From assembly GCA_902590915.1 (NCBI GenBank), contig CACIYQ010000004.1:1-64000 (forward strand): a stretch of DNA of 64,000 bases. Direction: 5' to 3'. Source of the stretch: an uncultured Pelagibacteraceae bacterium (lineage in GTDB: Bacteria > Pseudomonadota > Alphaproteobacteria > Pelagibacterales > Pelagibacteraceae). How positions within the stretch are numbered: the first letter of the stretch is position 1; the number at the start of each line of letters is the position of its first letter. Made by a program: the position numbers and the translations under genes. The notes beneath the pieces were generated by a model. It saw only the letters and a list, made by a program, of their open reading frames with translations, was not told the DNA's origin and did no database searches. Below, in pieces: positions 23,686 to 33,148 of this stretch.

Positions 23686-25692
23686 ATGTTCGAAGCATTA
23701 TTTGCAGCATTAGCTACAATCATTTCAGGTCAGTCAATTTTTTTCTTAATTTTAGGAGTTTTAATTGGTTTAGTAGTTGGGGTTATTCCTGGTTTTGGTG
23801 GAACTGTAGGTTTATCATTATTGCTTCCATTTGTTTTTGGAATGGAGCCAGTTTCAGGAATTGCAATGATGATGGGATTATTATCAGTTGTAGCAACTTC
23901 TGATACTTTTCCTGCAGTTTTAATTGGTGTTCCTGGTTCAGTTTCTGCTCAAGCAACTGTTATGGATGGCTTTCCTTTAGCTAAAAAAGGACAAGCAGCA
24001 AGAGCATTATCTGCTGCATTTTTTTCGTCTTTATTTGGCGGACTCTTTGGAGCAGTTTTGCTCACGATGGTTATTCAAATTGCAAAACCTATAATCTTAG
24101 CTTTTGGAACTGGTGAAATGTTAATGTTAGCAATTTTTGGAATTTCGGTTGTTGGCACATTAACTGGATCAAGTATTTTTAAAGGTTTAGTTGCAGCATG
24201 TCTTGGAATGATAATTGGCTGTATAGGTATTTCACCAGCTAGTTCTGAGTATAGATTAGATTTTAGTACGATATTAGAGGTTCAAAACCCTATTGTTATG
24301 TATTTAGGAGGAGGAATTCATTTGATGGTGGTTGCAATTGCTATCTTTGCATTCCCTGAAATTGTTGAACTTTTAAGATCAAATAAAGCTGTATCTGAAA
24401 AAGCAGAGTTAGAAAAGTCCGGATGGTTCAAAGGTTTAAGAGATTTTTTAAGTAACAAGTTTTTGGTACTAAGATGTTCATTTATTGGAAGTCTTATTGG
24501 TTTAATACCAGGTATCGGAGGATCATGTATAGACTGGATTAGTTATAGTCATGCAAAAACAACAGTAAAAAATAATGAGAATTTTGGAAAAGGTGACATT
24601 CGAGGAGTTATCGGACCTGAATCTAGTTCTAATTCCAAAGAAGGTGGAGCATTAATACCAACTTTGTTATTTGGAATTCCTGGATCTGGCGGAACTGCAA
24701 TTTTAATGGGTGGATTAATTTTATTGGGTGTTGATCCAGGCATTACAATGGTAGATACACAACTTGATTTAATTTACACAATTATCTGGTCCCTAGCAGT
24801 TGCTAATATATTTGGGGCAATAATCTGCGTAGCAATGGCTAAACCTATTTCACAATTAACAACGATTAATTTTACTATTCTTGCTCCATTTTTAATTTCA
24901 TTAATATTGTTTGCGATTTTTAATTCTACTAGATCATGGGGTGATTTAATTTTTGCAACCTTTATTGGAGTAATTGCCGTTTATATGAAACGCTTTGACT
25001 ATTCTAGAGTTGCTTTAATGATAGGTTTTGTTTTGAGCGATAGTATTGAAACATATCTTTACCAAACTATGCAATTTTATACTTTTTCTGAGCTTTTCAT
25101 TAGACCAATTTTTTTAGTTTTAATTTTAGTTTCTGCGTTTTCAATTTATTCAGGAATTAAAATAATTAATAAAAAAGATAAAATAGCTAATACTAAATCA
25201 GATGTACTAAATGCTAAATCTAGACCACAATGGGTTTTTTTAATTTTATTATCAGTTATATCTGTTTATACAATATTTGTGACAGACCATTTACAATATT
25301 TAGGTAAAATATTTCCAATAAGTGTTGGCCTGTTTATGTTTTTATTTTGTATCATAATAGGCATTCAAATGTTTATAAGTAAATCTGGCTCAAAAGTATT
25401 CCACGATACAGAAAATCTGCTCTTAGGAAATACACAAATTAGAAGTCAGTGGCTAACTATTTTCTGGTTTATCTCTCCACTATTTTTGTCAATCTTTATA
25501 GGATTTTATATATCTATTGGTTTATTTGTTTTTATATTCTTGTCAAAAATTGCGAGGGTAAGTTTTAGATTTAGTTTAATAAGTGCAATTTGTGTATGGA
25601 TAGCTCTTGCAGCTATTTCTCATTTTATGATTATGGATTTTCCTCCTGGAATATTACAAAACTATTTTGAATTACCTTGGCCGATAAATTAA
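23686..25692 (+). CDS. tctAB: Fused TctA-TctB membrane protein of a TTT transporter
   Basis: This 668-residue, very hydrophobic protein combines TctA and TctB. Residues 1-500 are TctA: GVIPGFGGTVG, DGFPLAKKGQAARAL and the second-half LIPGIGGSC...FGIPGSGGTAILMG motifs. Residues from about 510 to 668 have four TM helices and match the small subunit TctB. Joining the two is less common than separate genes, and the second system in this window keeps them apart. It works with the upstream binding protein to import a di- or tricarboxylate with protons or sodium. Confidence 0.9.
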   Translation: MFEALFAALATIISGQSIFFLILGVLIGLVVGVIPGFGGTVGLSLLLPFVFGMEPVSGIAMMMGLLSVVATSDTFPAVLIGVPGSVSAQATVMDGFPLAKKGQAARALSAAFFSSLFGGLFGAVLLTMVIQIAKPIILAFGTGEMLMLAIFGISVVGTLTGSSIFKGLVAACLGMIIGCIGISPASSEYRLDFSTILEVQNPIVMYLGGGIHLMVVAIAIFAFPEIVELLRSNKAVSEKAELEKSGWFKGLRDFLSNKFLVLRCSFIGSLIGLIPGIGGSCIDWISYSHAKTTVKNNENFGKGDIRGVIGPESSSNSKEGGALIPTLLFGIPGSGGTAILMGGLILLGVDPGITMVDTQLDLIYTIIWSLAVANIFGAIICVAMAKPISQLTTINFTILAPFLISLILFAIFNSTRSWGDLIFATFIGVIAVYMKRFDYSRVALMIGFVLSDSIETYLYQTMQFYTFSELFIRPIFLVLILVSAFSIYSGIKIINKKDKIANTKSDVLNAKSRPQWVFLILLSVISVYTIFVTDHLQYLGKIFPISVGLFMFLFCIIIGIQMFISKSGSKVFHDTENLLLGNTQIRSQWLTIFWFISPLFLSIFIGFYISIGLFVFIFLSKIARVSFRFSLISAICVWIALAAISHFMIMDFPPGILQNYFELPWPIN

Positions 25693-25859
25693 TACACGAA
25701 AAAATTGAATTTTTAAATTACCAAGAATTAGATATTTAGTTACCCAATTACTTTTATTTAAAATTCTAAATTCAATTTTAAGTTGTATTTTATATTATTA
25801 GTTGAACAATTTATATTAATATAATTTAATTTTGTTTTTAATTAATAGAGGGATAAATA

Positions 25860-26840
25860 ATGAAAAATATAAAAAAAATTCTTTCAGTATTATCTTCAGT
25901 AATCCTATTATTTTCAGTAACAACCTCTAATTCCATTGCAATTGAAAAGTTGCATTTTGTAATTGGTGGAGGTGCTGGAGGTGGTTGGGATGGAACTGCT
26001 AGAGGTACTGGAGAAGCCTTAACTAAGGCCGGTATGCTAAAAAGTGCATCATTTGAAAATATGTCAGGTGGTGGCGGTGGTAAAGCTTTAGCTTACATGA
26101 TTAATACTAAACCTGCTAATACAGTTTTAGTTCAATCAACACCATTGGTATTAAGATCAATTACTAGACATAAAGGATATGTAAAAGGCAGTGGTACGTT
26201 GTCTTATAAAGATGTTGTGCCAATTGCAGGTGTGATAGGCGATTATGGTGCAATAGCAGTTGCTAAAAGTTCACCTTACAAAAACTTTAAAGATGTTGTT
26301 GATGCATATAAAAAGGATCCAAACTCAATTAAAATGGCAGGAGGATCTGTAAGAGGAAGTATGGATCACCTGATTGGTGCTTTGGCATTCCAAGCAGCGG
26401 GTGCAGATCCAAACTCAGTAGCATATATTCCTTATGATGCTGGTGGAAAGGCTTTAGCTGGACTTTTGTCTGGTGAAACTCAGATTATCTCAACAGGTTT
26501 AGGAGAACTAATGGGAGCAAGAGACCAGGTAAGAATTATTGGTATTACTGCTCCTTCAAGAGTGTCTGATGCTCCAAACGCACCAACTCTTAAAGAACAA
26601 GGCTACGACGTTCAGTTTGTTAACTGGAGAGGTTTTTTTGGACCTCCAGGTATGAGCAACGCAGACAAGTCTAAAATTGCTAAAATGCTTGGCGATGTGC
26701 AAAAAACTTCTGAATGGGAGGCTGTAAGAGCAAGAAATGCTTGGGTAAATATTTATAATCCTGAGGGAAAATTTGTCTCTTTCTTAGAAAAACAAACTGA
26801 GGAAATGACAGCTCTTATGAAAAAATTAGGAGTTATCTAG
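25860..26840 (+). CDS. tctC: TTT-family periplasmic binding protein (second system)
   Basis: This 326-residue TctC protein has a signal peptide (cleavage near NSIA-IEKLH) and a ligand-loop start VIGGGAGGGWDGTARG, with GGSVRGSMDHL and YIPYDAGGKALAGLLSG as family motifs. It differs clearly from the first TctC, so the two systems probably take different carboxylates. Strong Shine-Dalgarno (AGAGGG). A terminator-like hairpin begins 25 bases after its stop. Confidence 0.9.
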   Translation: MKNIKKILSVLSSVILLFSVTTSNSIAIEKLHFVIGGGAGGGWDGTARGTGEALTKAGMLKSASFENMSGGGGGKALAYMINTKPANTVLVQSTPLVLRSITRHKGYVKGSGTLSYKDVVPIAGVIGDYGAIAVAKSSPYKNFKDVVDAYKKDPNSIKMAGGSVRGSMDHLIGALAFQAAGADPNSVAYIPYDAGGKALAGLLSGETQIISTGLGELMGARDQVRIIGITAPSRVSDAPNAPTLKEQGYDVQFVNWRGFFGPPGMSNADKSKIAKMLGDVQKTSEWEAVRARNAWVNIYNPEGKFVSFLEKQTEEMTALMKKLGVI

Positions 26841-26864
26841 TCATTTAGATTAGAAAGTTAAATT

Positions 26865-26912
26865 AGAGCAGTGAATATAAATACTACAAAAATTATATCA
26901 CTGCTCTTTTTT
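26865..26912 (+). terminator. Terminator-like hairpin overlapping the tctB start
   Basis: Bases 26865-26880 (AGAGCAGTGAATATAA) pair with 26893-26907 over 15 bp with one bulged A, loop 12, followed by six T (26907-26912). The tctB GTG start (26871) lies inside the 5' arm, and the T-run encodes the first TM helix (LLFFIF). The hairpin would reduce both transcription past this point and access to the start codon. Confidence 0.8.
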
Positions 26913-27341
26913 ATTTTTTCCGCATTTTATTTATATACAGCTTATCAAATTCAAGTATTTGCATTTGATGAGAATGCCCCGTTTAATGCAAAAACGTTTC
27001 CAATTTACTTAGGTTATGCAGGGTTATTTTTTTCTGGACTGAAATTAATTCTACCAGATCCAGAAACAATCAGAATTGAGCACAAAAATTTAGAATATAA
27101 AAAGACAGTAATCTTAATAATTATTGCAATTATTTATGGAGCAACGATTTTGAAAGTTGGCTATTTTTTAACAACTTCATTTTTTTTATTTGGTTCTTAC
27201 TATTTTTTAGGTGAAAGGCGTTGGTTATTGATGTTTTTACTATCTTTCCCCTTTGTGGCTGCATTTATGTATTTGTTACATGGAGTTCTCGACATTTACT
27301 TAAGAGATCCTTTTTTGAAATTTATTGGAGTAATGGGATGA
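26871..27341 (+). CDS. tctB: TctB small membrane subunit of the second TTT transporter
   Basis: The 156-residue protein has four TM helices (starting at residue 8, then about 45, 78 and 115) and the FNAKTFPIYLGYAGLFFSGLKLI segment typical of TctB. The start is a GTG at 26871; no in-frame ATG lies early enough to give a complete first helix. It is buried in a terminator-like hairpin. Its TGA overlaps the ATG of tctA (ATGA), so the two are translationally coupled. Confidence 0.86.
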   Translation: MNINTTKIISLLFFIFSAFYLYTAYQIQVFAFDENAPFNAKTFPIYLGYAGLFFSGLKLILPDPETIRIEHKNLEYKKTVILIIIAIIYGATILKVGYFLTTSFFLFGSYYFLGERRWLLMFLLSFPFVAAFMYLLHGVLDIYLRDPFLKFIGVMG

Positions 27342-28837
27342 TTGAAGGAATATTAATTGGTCTATCAACTGCTCTTACACTTCAAAATATATTAATGGTT
27401 ATGATTGGCTGCTTTTTTGGAACAATCATAGGGATGCTTCCTGGTCTTGGTCCGATGACTGCAATTGCTTTGATGATACCTATCACTTATGGTTTTGATC
27501 CTGCAACAGGATTAATTTTAATGGCTGGGGTTTATTATGGAGCAGTATTTGGTGGATCTACGTCCTCAATACTTTTAAATGCACCAGGTGTTCCAGGAAC
27601 TGTAGCCACATCATTTGATGGCTATCCAATGGCACAACAAGGTAAAGCTGGTAAAGCTTTAGCTATTGCCGCATGGAGTTCGTTTGCAGGTGGAACATTT
27701 TCAGCAATTTATTTGTTATTTTTAGCTCCAAGTTTATCTAAGGTGAGTTTATCTTTTAGATCTCCAGACTATTTTGCTTTAATGATTTTAGGTTTAACCG
27801 CAATCGCAGCGTTCTCATCTAAAGGACAATTTTTAAAAGCAATGATGATGGTCGTACTTGGCTTAATGTTAGCCTCAGTTGGCCAAGATAGCTTATCTGA
27901 TATTACAAGATTTACGTTTGATAATATGAACTTAACAGATGGAATAAGTTTTGTTCTCGTAGTAATGGCAACGTTTGCAATGAGTGAGGCTTTAACAATT
28001 ATTTTAAAAAGAAATGACCCAACAGCTGCTGCCAAGCAAGTTTCTTTAACTGAATTAGGTTCAATAAAAATTAACAAAGAAGACAGAAAAAAAATGTATA
28101 AAACAATTCCTCGATCATCTGTAATTGGTTTTTTAATTGGTGTTTTGCCTGGAGCTGGGGCAACAATTGCATCTTTTCTGGCCTATGGAATGGAAAGAAA
28201 TTTGGTAAATGATGATGAAAAACAAAATTTTGGTAAAGGAAGTGTAAATGGATTGTCAGCACCTGAAACTGCCAATAATGCAGCATGCTCGGGTTCGTTT
28301 GTTCCAATGCTAACATTAGGTATTCCTGGGAGCGGTACGACCGCAGTAATGTTAGGTGCGCTTTTAGGATTTGGAGTTCAACCTGGTCCAAGACTCTATA
28401 TGACTAACCCTGAAATTTTCTGGTCAATTATTATGTCAATGTATATAGGGATGGTTATTTTATTAATTTTAAATTTACCTCTCATACCTTATATTGCTAG
28501 AATTCTTGCAGTACCAAAAAATTACTTGATCCCATTAATTTTATTTTTTTCTATTACAGGTATTTATGTAATGTCTTTTAATAATTTTGACATTTATTTA
28601 ATGATTGGTATCGCTGTAGTTGCAACTTTTTTAAGACTATATGATTTTCCAATGCCACCATTAATTTTAGCTTTTGTTCTAGGAGGATTGATGGAAGAAA
28701 ATTTAAGAAGGTCCTTATTATTAAGTAATGGTTCATGGGAATTTCTTTGGGATAGAACTTTAACACTCTGCATTTTACTCACAACAGTCTTTATTGTAAT
28801 TTGGCATATCTACAAAACTTTTAAAAAAAATAGTTAA
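27338..28837 (+). CDS. tctA: TctA large membrane subunit of the second TTT transporter
   Basis: The 499-residue permease has about 11-12 TM helices. Its paired motifs are GMLPGLGPMTAIAL with APGVPGTVATSFDGYPMAQQG, and GVLPGAGATIASFLAYGME with TLGIPGSGTTAVMLGALL. I place the start at ATG 27338, which overlaps the tctB stop by ATGA, instead of the longer frame opening at 27221, whose first 39 residues have no family match. It ends 4 bases into the convergent GT4 gene. Confidence 0.92.
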   Translation: MIEGILIGLSTALTLQNILMVMIGCFFGTIIGMLPGLGPMTAIALMIPITYGFDPATGLILMAGVYYGAVFGGSTSSILLNAPGVPGTVATSFDGYPMAQQGKAGKALAIAAWSSFAGGTFSAIYLLFLAPSLSKVSLSFRSPDYFALMILGLTAIAAFSSKGQFLKAMMMVVLGLMLASVGQDSLSDITRFTFDNMNLTDGISFVLVVMATFAMSEALTIILKRNDPTAAAKQVSLTELGSIKINKEDRKKMYKTIPRSSVIGFLIGVLPGAGATIASFLAYGMERNLVNDDEKQNFGKGSVNGLSAPETANNAACSGSFVPMLTLGIPGSGTTAVMLGALLGFGVQPGPRLYMTNPEIFWSIIMSMYIGMVILLILNLPLIPYIARILAVPKNYLIPLILFFSITGIYVMSFNNFDIYLMIGIAVVATFLRLYDFPMPPLILAFVLGGLMEENLRRSLLLSNGSWEFLWDRTLTLCILLTTVFIVIWHIYKTFKKNS

Positions 28838-29916
28838 TTTAAAATTTTTTTGTAATCTTCAATAATTTTAGACCATTGAAATTTTGTTACATATTTTTTT
28901 GCGTTGTTTCCAAATTCTAAATATTTTTTATGTTCTAAAATTTTATGTATGGATGAATAAATATCATCTAAACTATTTCCATCACATATAAGACCAGTTT
29001 TTTCATGTTCAATTGCATCTGATGCTCCACCATCTTTTCCACCAATAGATGGTATGCCATATTGTGCTGCTTCTACATAGGCAATGCCAAATCCTTCAAC
29101 AGAAGTTTTGTAAATTATTGATGGCATTACAAATACATTTGATTTTGCAATTAAAGCATTTTTTAGATCTTCAGTTATATCTTTAAAAAACATAACCTGA
29201 CCTTCCAAATCTAACTTTTTTACAAGATTTTTAATATTATCTTCTTCTTCACCATAACCAATACAAATATAAACAATATCAGGATAAATCTGCTTTAAAT
29301 TTCTCAAAGCCATAATGATTTTTTCATGATTTTTTCTTTTATCAAATCTTGAGACAGTAACTAATCGAGGTGATTTGATTTTAAGCAAACTTTCAACTTT
29401 TGTGATTGTTTTTTTATTTAATTCTCTAGCTGGATCAATCCCGGGGTTAATTACAATAATTTTATTTTCACTAACACCATGATTAATTGCTAAACTTTTG
29501 GTAAATTGTGAATTTGCAATTACTTTTTCAACATTTTCTAAAACGTTTAAAACTCTTTTATTCAAACTTGAACCCTTTGGATGGTTAATTTCCTTACTAT
29601 GAATAAGACAATATTTTTTTTTTGATGATCTAATTAATTCCAAACTCTTCCAATGATCAGCAATAATTCCCTCTACTTTATTTTCTTTAATAAATTCATT
29701 GATTAATTGTGCTTTTCTATATTTTCTCAGAAATTTTATACCTCCAACTCTTTCAATTGAAAAAGAAGCTTGGTCATCAAAGTTTTTATGATCATCAATA
29801 TAATCAGCAAAAACTTTAATCATAAAATTTTTTGATAACTCTCTTGAAAGTCCCCACATCAAACTTTGCATTCCACCAAGCTCTGGCGGAAAAGATCTAG
29901 TAACGATTAAATACAT
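28834..29916 (-). CDS. Glycosyltransferase family 4
   Basis: The 360-residue protein has the GT-B fold. It starts with SFPPELGGMQSLMWGLSREL (acceptor-side loop with PP.GGM), has the nucleotide-binding VTVSRFDKRKNHEKII and the late donor-binding ESxxxxExx-like region SVEGFGIAYVEAAQYGIPSIGG. It probably adds a sugar to lipid or surface polysaccharide from a nucleotide-sugar donor. Donor identity cannot be read. Its start shares one base with the stop of the upstream thioredoxin-like gene, so they form an operon. Confidence 0.85.
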   Translation of the reverse strand: MYLIVTRSFPPELGGMQSLMWGLSRELSKNFMIKVFADYIDDHKNFDDQASFSIERVGGIKFLRKYRKAQLINEFIKENKVEGIIADHWKSLELIRSSKKKYCLIHSKEINHPKGSSLNKRVLNVLENVEKVIANSQFTKSLAINHGVSENKIIVINPGIDPARELNKKTITKVESLLKIKSPRLVTVSRFDKRKNHEKIIMALRNLKQIYPDIVYICIGYGEEEDNIKNLVKKLDLEGQVMFFKDITEDLKNALIAKSNVFVMPSIIYKTSVEGFGIAYVEAAQYGIPSIGGKDGGASDAIEHEKTGLICDGNSLDDIYSSIHKILEHKKYLEFGNNAKKYVTKFQWSKIIEDYKKILN

Positions 29917-30470
29917 TAATCAAATTTCCACTTAATGCCACAACCAGCACTTGGAATTTGTTCTTTTGGACCTTTGCCTGTTTCTGCAATTTGTTTCATG
30001 GCTTGAAATAGATCACTTTCTCCATCTCTTATAGGAATAAGTTTTCTTAATTCTCTCATTCGCCCTCTATATTGAAGCTCTAAATTTTTATTGTAGCCAA
30101 AAAAATCAGGTGTGCACACTGCATCATAAGCTCTAGCTACTTCTTGTGTCTCATCAGTTAAATAAGGAAAGTTGAAATTATTTTCATCAGCAAATTTAAT
30201 CATATTTTTAAATGAATCTTCTGGATAGTTAAATGCATCGTTTGAGCAAATTGCAACAGAGTTTATTCCAAATTTTTTTAGGTTTTCGCAATCCTCAACA
30301 ATGTCTTTGGTAACCGCTTTTACATAAGGGCAATGATTACAAATAAACATGATTAAAGTTCCATTTTCTCCTTTAATATCATCAAGCTTAAGAATTGTCT
30401 CATCAGTTGATTTTAGTTCAAATGGAATGGCTTTTTTACCAAAATCACATATTGGAGTTTGAATTGGCAT
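29916..30470 (-). CDS. Thioredoxin-fold (AhpC/TSA-like) protein
   Basis: I place the start at ATG 30470 (184 residues, MPIQTPICDFGKKAIPF); the frame extends further upstream but that part would overlap the divergent carbonic anhydrase gene. The thioredoxin fold has FICNHCPYVKAV, with Cys-x-x-Pro style active-site residues (CNHCP, about residues 45-49), and a cis-Pro region VCTPDFFGYN. Members of this group are annotated as redoxins but their partner is unknown. No signal peptide, so cytoplasmic. Confidence 0.8.
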   Translation of the reverse strand: MPIQTPICDFGKKAIPFELKSTDETILKLDDIKGENGTLIMFICNHCPYVKAVTKDIVEDCENLKKFGINSVAICSNDAFNYPEDSFKNMIKFADENNFNFPYLTDETQEVARAYDAVCTPDFFGYNKNLELQYRGRMRELRKLIPIRDGESDLFQAMKQIAETGKGPKEQIPSAGCGIKWKFD

Positions 30471-30490
30471 AATGTAATAATATATAAATA

Positions 30491-31003
30491 ATGTTTTACG
30501 ATTTAAAAGATAAAAAACCAAAAAACTCTGGCGAAAATTGGGTAGCACCTAATGCGATTATCATAGGTGATGTTACATTACAGAAAAATACAAGTATCTG
30601 GTTTAATGCAGTTTTAAGGGGCGACGTTGAGAATATATTTATTGGAGAGGGATCAAATGTTCAAGATGGGAGTGTTTTGCATACCGATCCAGGCTATCCA
30701 TTAAAAGTTGGAAAAGATGTAACGATAGGCCATATGGTCATGTTACATGGATGTACTATTGGTGATAACAGTTTGATTGGTATTGGTGCCGTTATTCTTA
30801 ATAATGCAAAAATTGGAAAAAACTGTATCATCGGAGCTAAGGCTCTAATAACAGAAAATAAAGAAATACCTGATAATTCATTAGTCGTGGGTTCACCAGG
30901 AAAAGTTGTCAGAGAAGTTACAGATCAAGAAAAAAAAGCAATAATTGAAAACACTAAACACTACCAAGACAACTGGAAAAAATATTCAAAATCTATATTC
31001 TAA
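30491..31003 (+). CDS. Gamma-class carbonic anhydrase-like hexapeptide protein
   Basis: This 170-residue protein is a left-handed beta helix. Its hexapeptide repeats run from GENWVAPNAIIIGDV to about residue 150, and a C-terminal helix follows. The three metal His positions are visible in VLHTD and IGHMVMLHG. RGDVENIFIGEGSNVQDG is the family core. YrdA/PaaY-type members bind zinc or iron and may hydrate CO2 or hydrolyse thioesters; activity is often weak, so function is uncertain. Its ATG is only 20 bases from the divergent start of the redoxin gene. Confidence 0.88.
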   Translation: MFYDLKDKKPKNSGENWVAPNAIIIGDVTLQKNTSIWFNAVLRGDVENIFIGEGSNVQDGSVLHTDPGYPLKVGKDVTIGHMVMLHGCTIGDNSLIGIGAVILNNAKIGKNCIIGAKALITENKEIPDNSLVVGSPGKVVREVTDQEKKAIIENTKHYQDNWKKYSKSIF

Positions 31004-31007
31004 TTTT

Positions 31008-31448
31008 ATGCCAACTTATACCGTAACTAATTCAAATTTTAATTTAAGTTCAAAATTACAAAAAAATTTAGCAGAAGGAATTACTAAAGTTCATAATATT
31101 GTTACAGGTGCTAACACCTATTTCGCTCAAGTAATATTTAACAAAACCAAAAAAAATAATCATTTTATGGGAGGCAAAAAAGTTAGAGAGCCTTCAATTT
31201 TTTTACTTGGTCAAATTAGGGCTGGAAGGTCAAAAGAAATAAAAGATAAATTAATTTCTAAATTAAGAGACATAATAATTAAAAAATCTAAATTAGACGA
31301 AACTCAGGTTTGGGTTTACATAATTGACTTGCCCCCATCACAAATGATTGAATATGGTGCTGTGCTACCTGACTCAGGCAAAGAGAAAGAATGGTTTTCT
31401 GGATTATCTAAAAAATTGAAAAGAAGACTATCAAAACTTGAAAAATAA
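31008..31448 (+). CDS. Tautomerase superfamily protein (cis-CaaD/4-OT-like)
   Basis: I start this protein at ATG 31008, so that Pro follows the initiator Met (MPTYTV). The tautomerase family needs an N-terminal proline as catalytic base. At 146 residues it has the fused two-repeat length of cis-CaaD/MSAD-like members. ANTYFAQVIF, LGQIRAGRSKEIK and VWVYIIDLPPSQMIEYG (basic and acidic active-site residues) are visible. Likely acts on a keto or enol carboxylate; substrate unknown. It starts 4 bases after the carbonic anhydrase stop. Confidence 0.8.
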   Translation: MPTYTVTNSNFNLSSKLQKNLAEGITKVHNIVTGANTYFAQVIFNKTKKNNHFMGGKKVREPSIFLLGQIRAGRSKEIKDKLISKLRDIIIKKSKLDETQVWVYIIDLPPSQMIEYGAVLPDSGKEKEWFSGLSKKLKRRLSKLEK

Positions 31449-31472
31449 AATTGCTAATACAACTTATAAGCG

Positions 31473-31507
31473 AAACAATAATTGTCTCATTTACATGTCG
31501 TGTAAAA
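31473..31507. promoter_or_regulatory. Two adjacent palindromes upstream of the aldehyde dehydrogenase
   Basis: GAAACAAT-A-ATTGTCTC (31473-31489, one mismatched pair) is followed at once by TTTACA-TGTCG-TGTAAA (31491-31507, perfect arms). They lie 46-80 bases before the ATG, a good place for operators. No regulator gene is adjacent. Confidence 0.35.
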
Positions 31508-31552
31508 ACATCTTTAATGCAATATATAAAAAATAAAATAGGAGAGAACTAA

Positions 31553-33097
31553 ATGAGTGCAGAAGCATTAAAAGTGTCATCGGCTCTGGACACCTCTCAT
31601 TTAAAAGTAGAGTTTCCATTCAAAGCTAAATATGGAAATTATATAAATGGGAAATTTGTAGAGCCTTTATCAGGTAAATATTTTGATAATCCTAGCCCGA
31701 TATCAAATGAAGTAATCTGTTCCGTAGCTAGATCTAATGAAAAAGATGTTGAAGCAGCTTTAGATGCTGCACACGCAGCTTTTAAAGAGTGGGGTAAGAC
31801 AGACATCACTACTAGATCAAATATAATGATGAAGATAGCTGATGTATTAGAAAAAAATCTAAATTTACTTGCAACAGCTGAATGTTTAGATAACGGAAAG
31901 CCAATTAGAGAATGTATGGCTGCAGATCTTCCATTAGTAATAGACCATTGGAGATATTTTGCAGGTGTTATAAGAGCCGAAGAAGGTTCAGTGGCTGAGA
32001 TTAGTAATTCTCAATACTCTTACAACATACCTGAGCCATTAGGAGTAGTTGGTCAAATAGTTCCATGGAACTTTCCATTATTAATGGCAACTTGGAAATT
32101 AGCTCCAGCTTTAGCTGCAGGTAACTGCTCAGTTTTAAAACCAGCAGAACAAACTCCAGCATCTATTATGGTGATGATGGAGCTTATTGGTGATTTATTA
32201 CCTCCAGGAGTTGTAAACATTGTAAGTGGTTTTGGACTAGAAGCAGGGAAACCTTTAGCTTCATCAAAAAGAGTTGCAAAAGTTGCTTTCACTGGTGAAA
32301 CTTCAACTGGAAGATTGATTATGCAATATGCTGCTCAAAATATTATTCCAATCACACTAGAGCTAGGTGGTAAATCACCTAACATATTCTTTGCAGATAT
32401 CATGGATAAAGATGATGACTTCTTAGACAAGTGTGTTGAAGGTTTTGTAATGTTTAATTTAAATCAAGGTGAAGTATGTACTTGTCCAAGTAGAGCATTA
32501 GTTCAGGAATCTATCTATGATAAATTCATGGAAAAATGTATTGCTAGAACAAAAGCTGTTATCCAAGATAATCCTTTAAAAATGGAAACTATGATTGGAG
32601 CACAAGCTTCAGTTGAGCAAATGGAGAAGATAAAATCTTATCTGGATCTTGGGAAAAAAGAGGGTGCTAAAGTTCTCGCAGGTGGAGAAGTTGGTAAACT
32701 AAATAGTGGATTGGAAAAAGGTAATTATATCCAGCCTACAATTTTCGAGACCAACAATAAAACTCGTATAGCACAAGAAGAAATCTTTGGACCTGTTGTA
32801 TCTGTAATTAAATTTAAAGATGAAGCAGAGGCATTAGAAATTGCCAATGACACACTTTATGGTTTAGGAGCAGGTGTTTGGACTAGAAATGGAAATATTG
32901 CTTACAGAATGGGAAGAGCAATACAAGCGGGAATAGTATGGACTAATTGTTATCATGCTTATCCAGCTCACTCTCCATTTGGTGGCTACAAACAATCTGG
33001 TGTTGGTAGAGAAACTCATAAGATGATGCTTAGCCATTATAGACAAAATAAGAATCTTCATGTTTCTTATGCTGAGAAGAAATTAGGATTCTTTTAA
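31553..33097 (+). CDS. NAD-dependent aldehyde dehydrogenase
   Basis: The 514-residue enzyme has all ALDH motifs: [21 protein letters not shown] (NAD site), [11 protein letters not shown] with the general-base Glu, and the catalytic Cys in [11 protein letters not shown] (about residue 306, a second Cys two residues on). [10 protein letters not shown] and [14 protein letters not shown] follow. It resembles the short-chain (acetaldehyde, ExaC/AldB) branch, and the DUF779 gene that follows is a typical partner of that branch. A GGAGAG Shine-Dalgarno is present. It would oxidise a small aldehyde, possibly one made from alcohols or sulfonates. Confidence 0.93.
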   Translation: MSAEALKVSSALDTSHLKVEFPFKAKYGNYINGKFVEPLSGKYFDNPSPISNEVICSVARSNEKDVEAALDAAHAAFKEWGKTDITTRSNIMMKIADVLEKNLNLLATAECLDNGKPIRECMAADLPLVIDHWRYFAGVIRAEEGSVAEISNSQYSYNIPEPLGVVGQIVPWNFPLLMATWKLAPALAAGNCSVLKPAEQTPASIMVMMELIGDLLPPGVVNIVSGFGLEAGKPLASSKRVAKVAFTGETSTGRLIMQYAAQNIIPITLELGGKSPNIFFADIMDKDDDFLDKCVEGFVMFNLNQGEVCTCPSRALVQESIYDKFMEKCIARTKAVIQDNPLKMETMIGAQASVEQMEKIKSYLDLGKKEGAKVLAGGEVGKLNSGLEKGNYIQPTIFETNNKTRIAQEEIFGPVVSVIKFKDEAEALEIANDTLYGLGAGVWTRNGNIAYRMGRAIQAGIVWTNCYHAYPAHSPFGGYKQSGVGRETHKMMLSHYRQNKNLHVSYAEKKLGFF

Positions 33098-33112
33098 TAA
33101 ATAATATATACT

Positions 33113-33137
33113 GGCCCATGATTCTAAATCATGGGCC
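33113..33137 (+). terminator. Perfect GC-rich hairpin after aldehyde dehydrogenase
   Basis: GGCCCATGATT pairs perfectly with AATCATGGGCC over 11 bp around a CTA loop. There is no T-run, so it is more likely a processing or stability hairpin, or a weak terminator, between the aldehyde dehydrogenase and the DUF779 gene. It contains the upstream ATG (33131) of the longer DUF779 frame. Confidence 0.6.
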
Positions 33138-33148
33138 GGACTTTAAAA

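Noticed and set aside
27221-27337. N-terminal extension of the second TctA
   Set aside because: The 39 extra residues overlap tctB in another frame and show no family match; ATG 27338 with ATGA coupling is the normal start.
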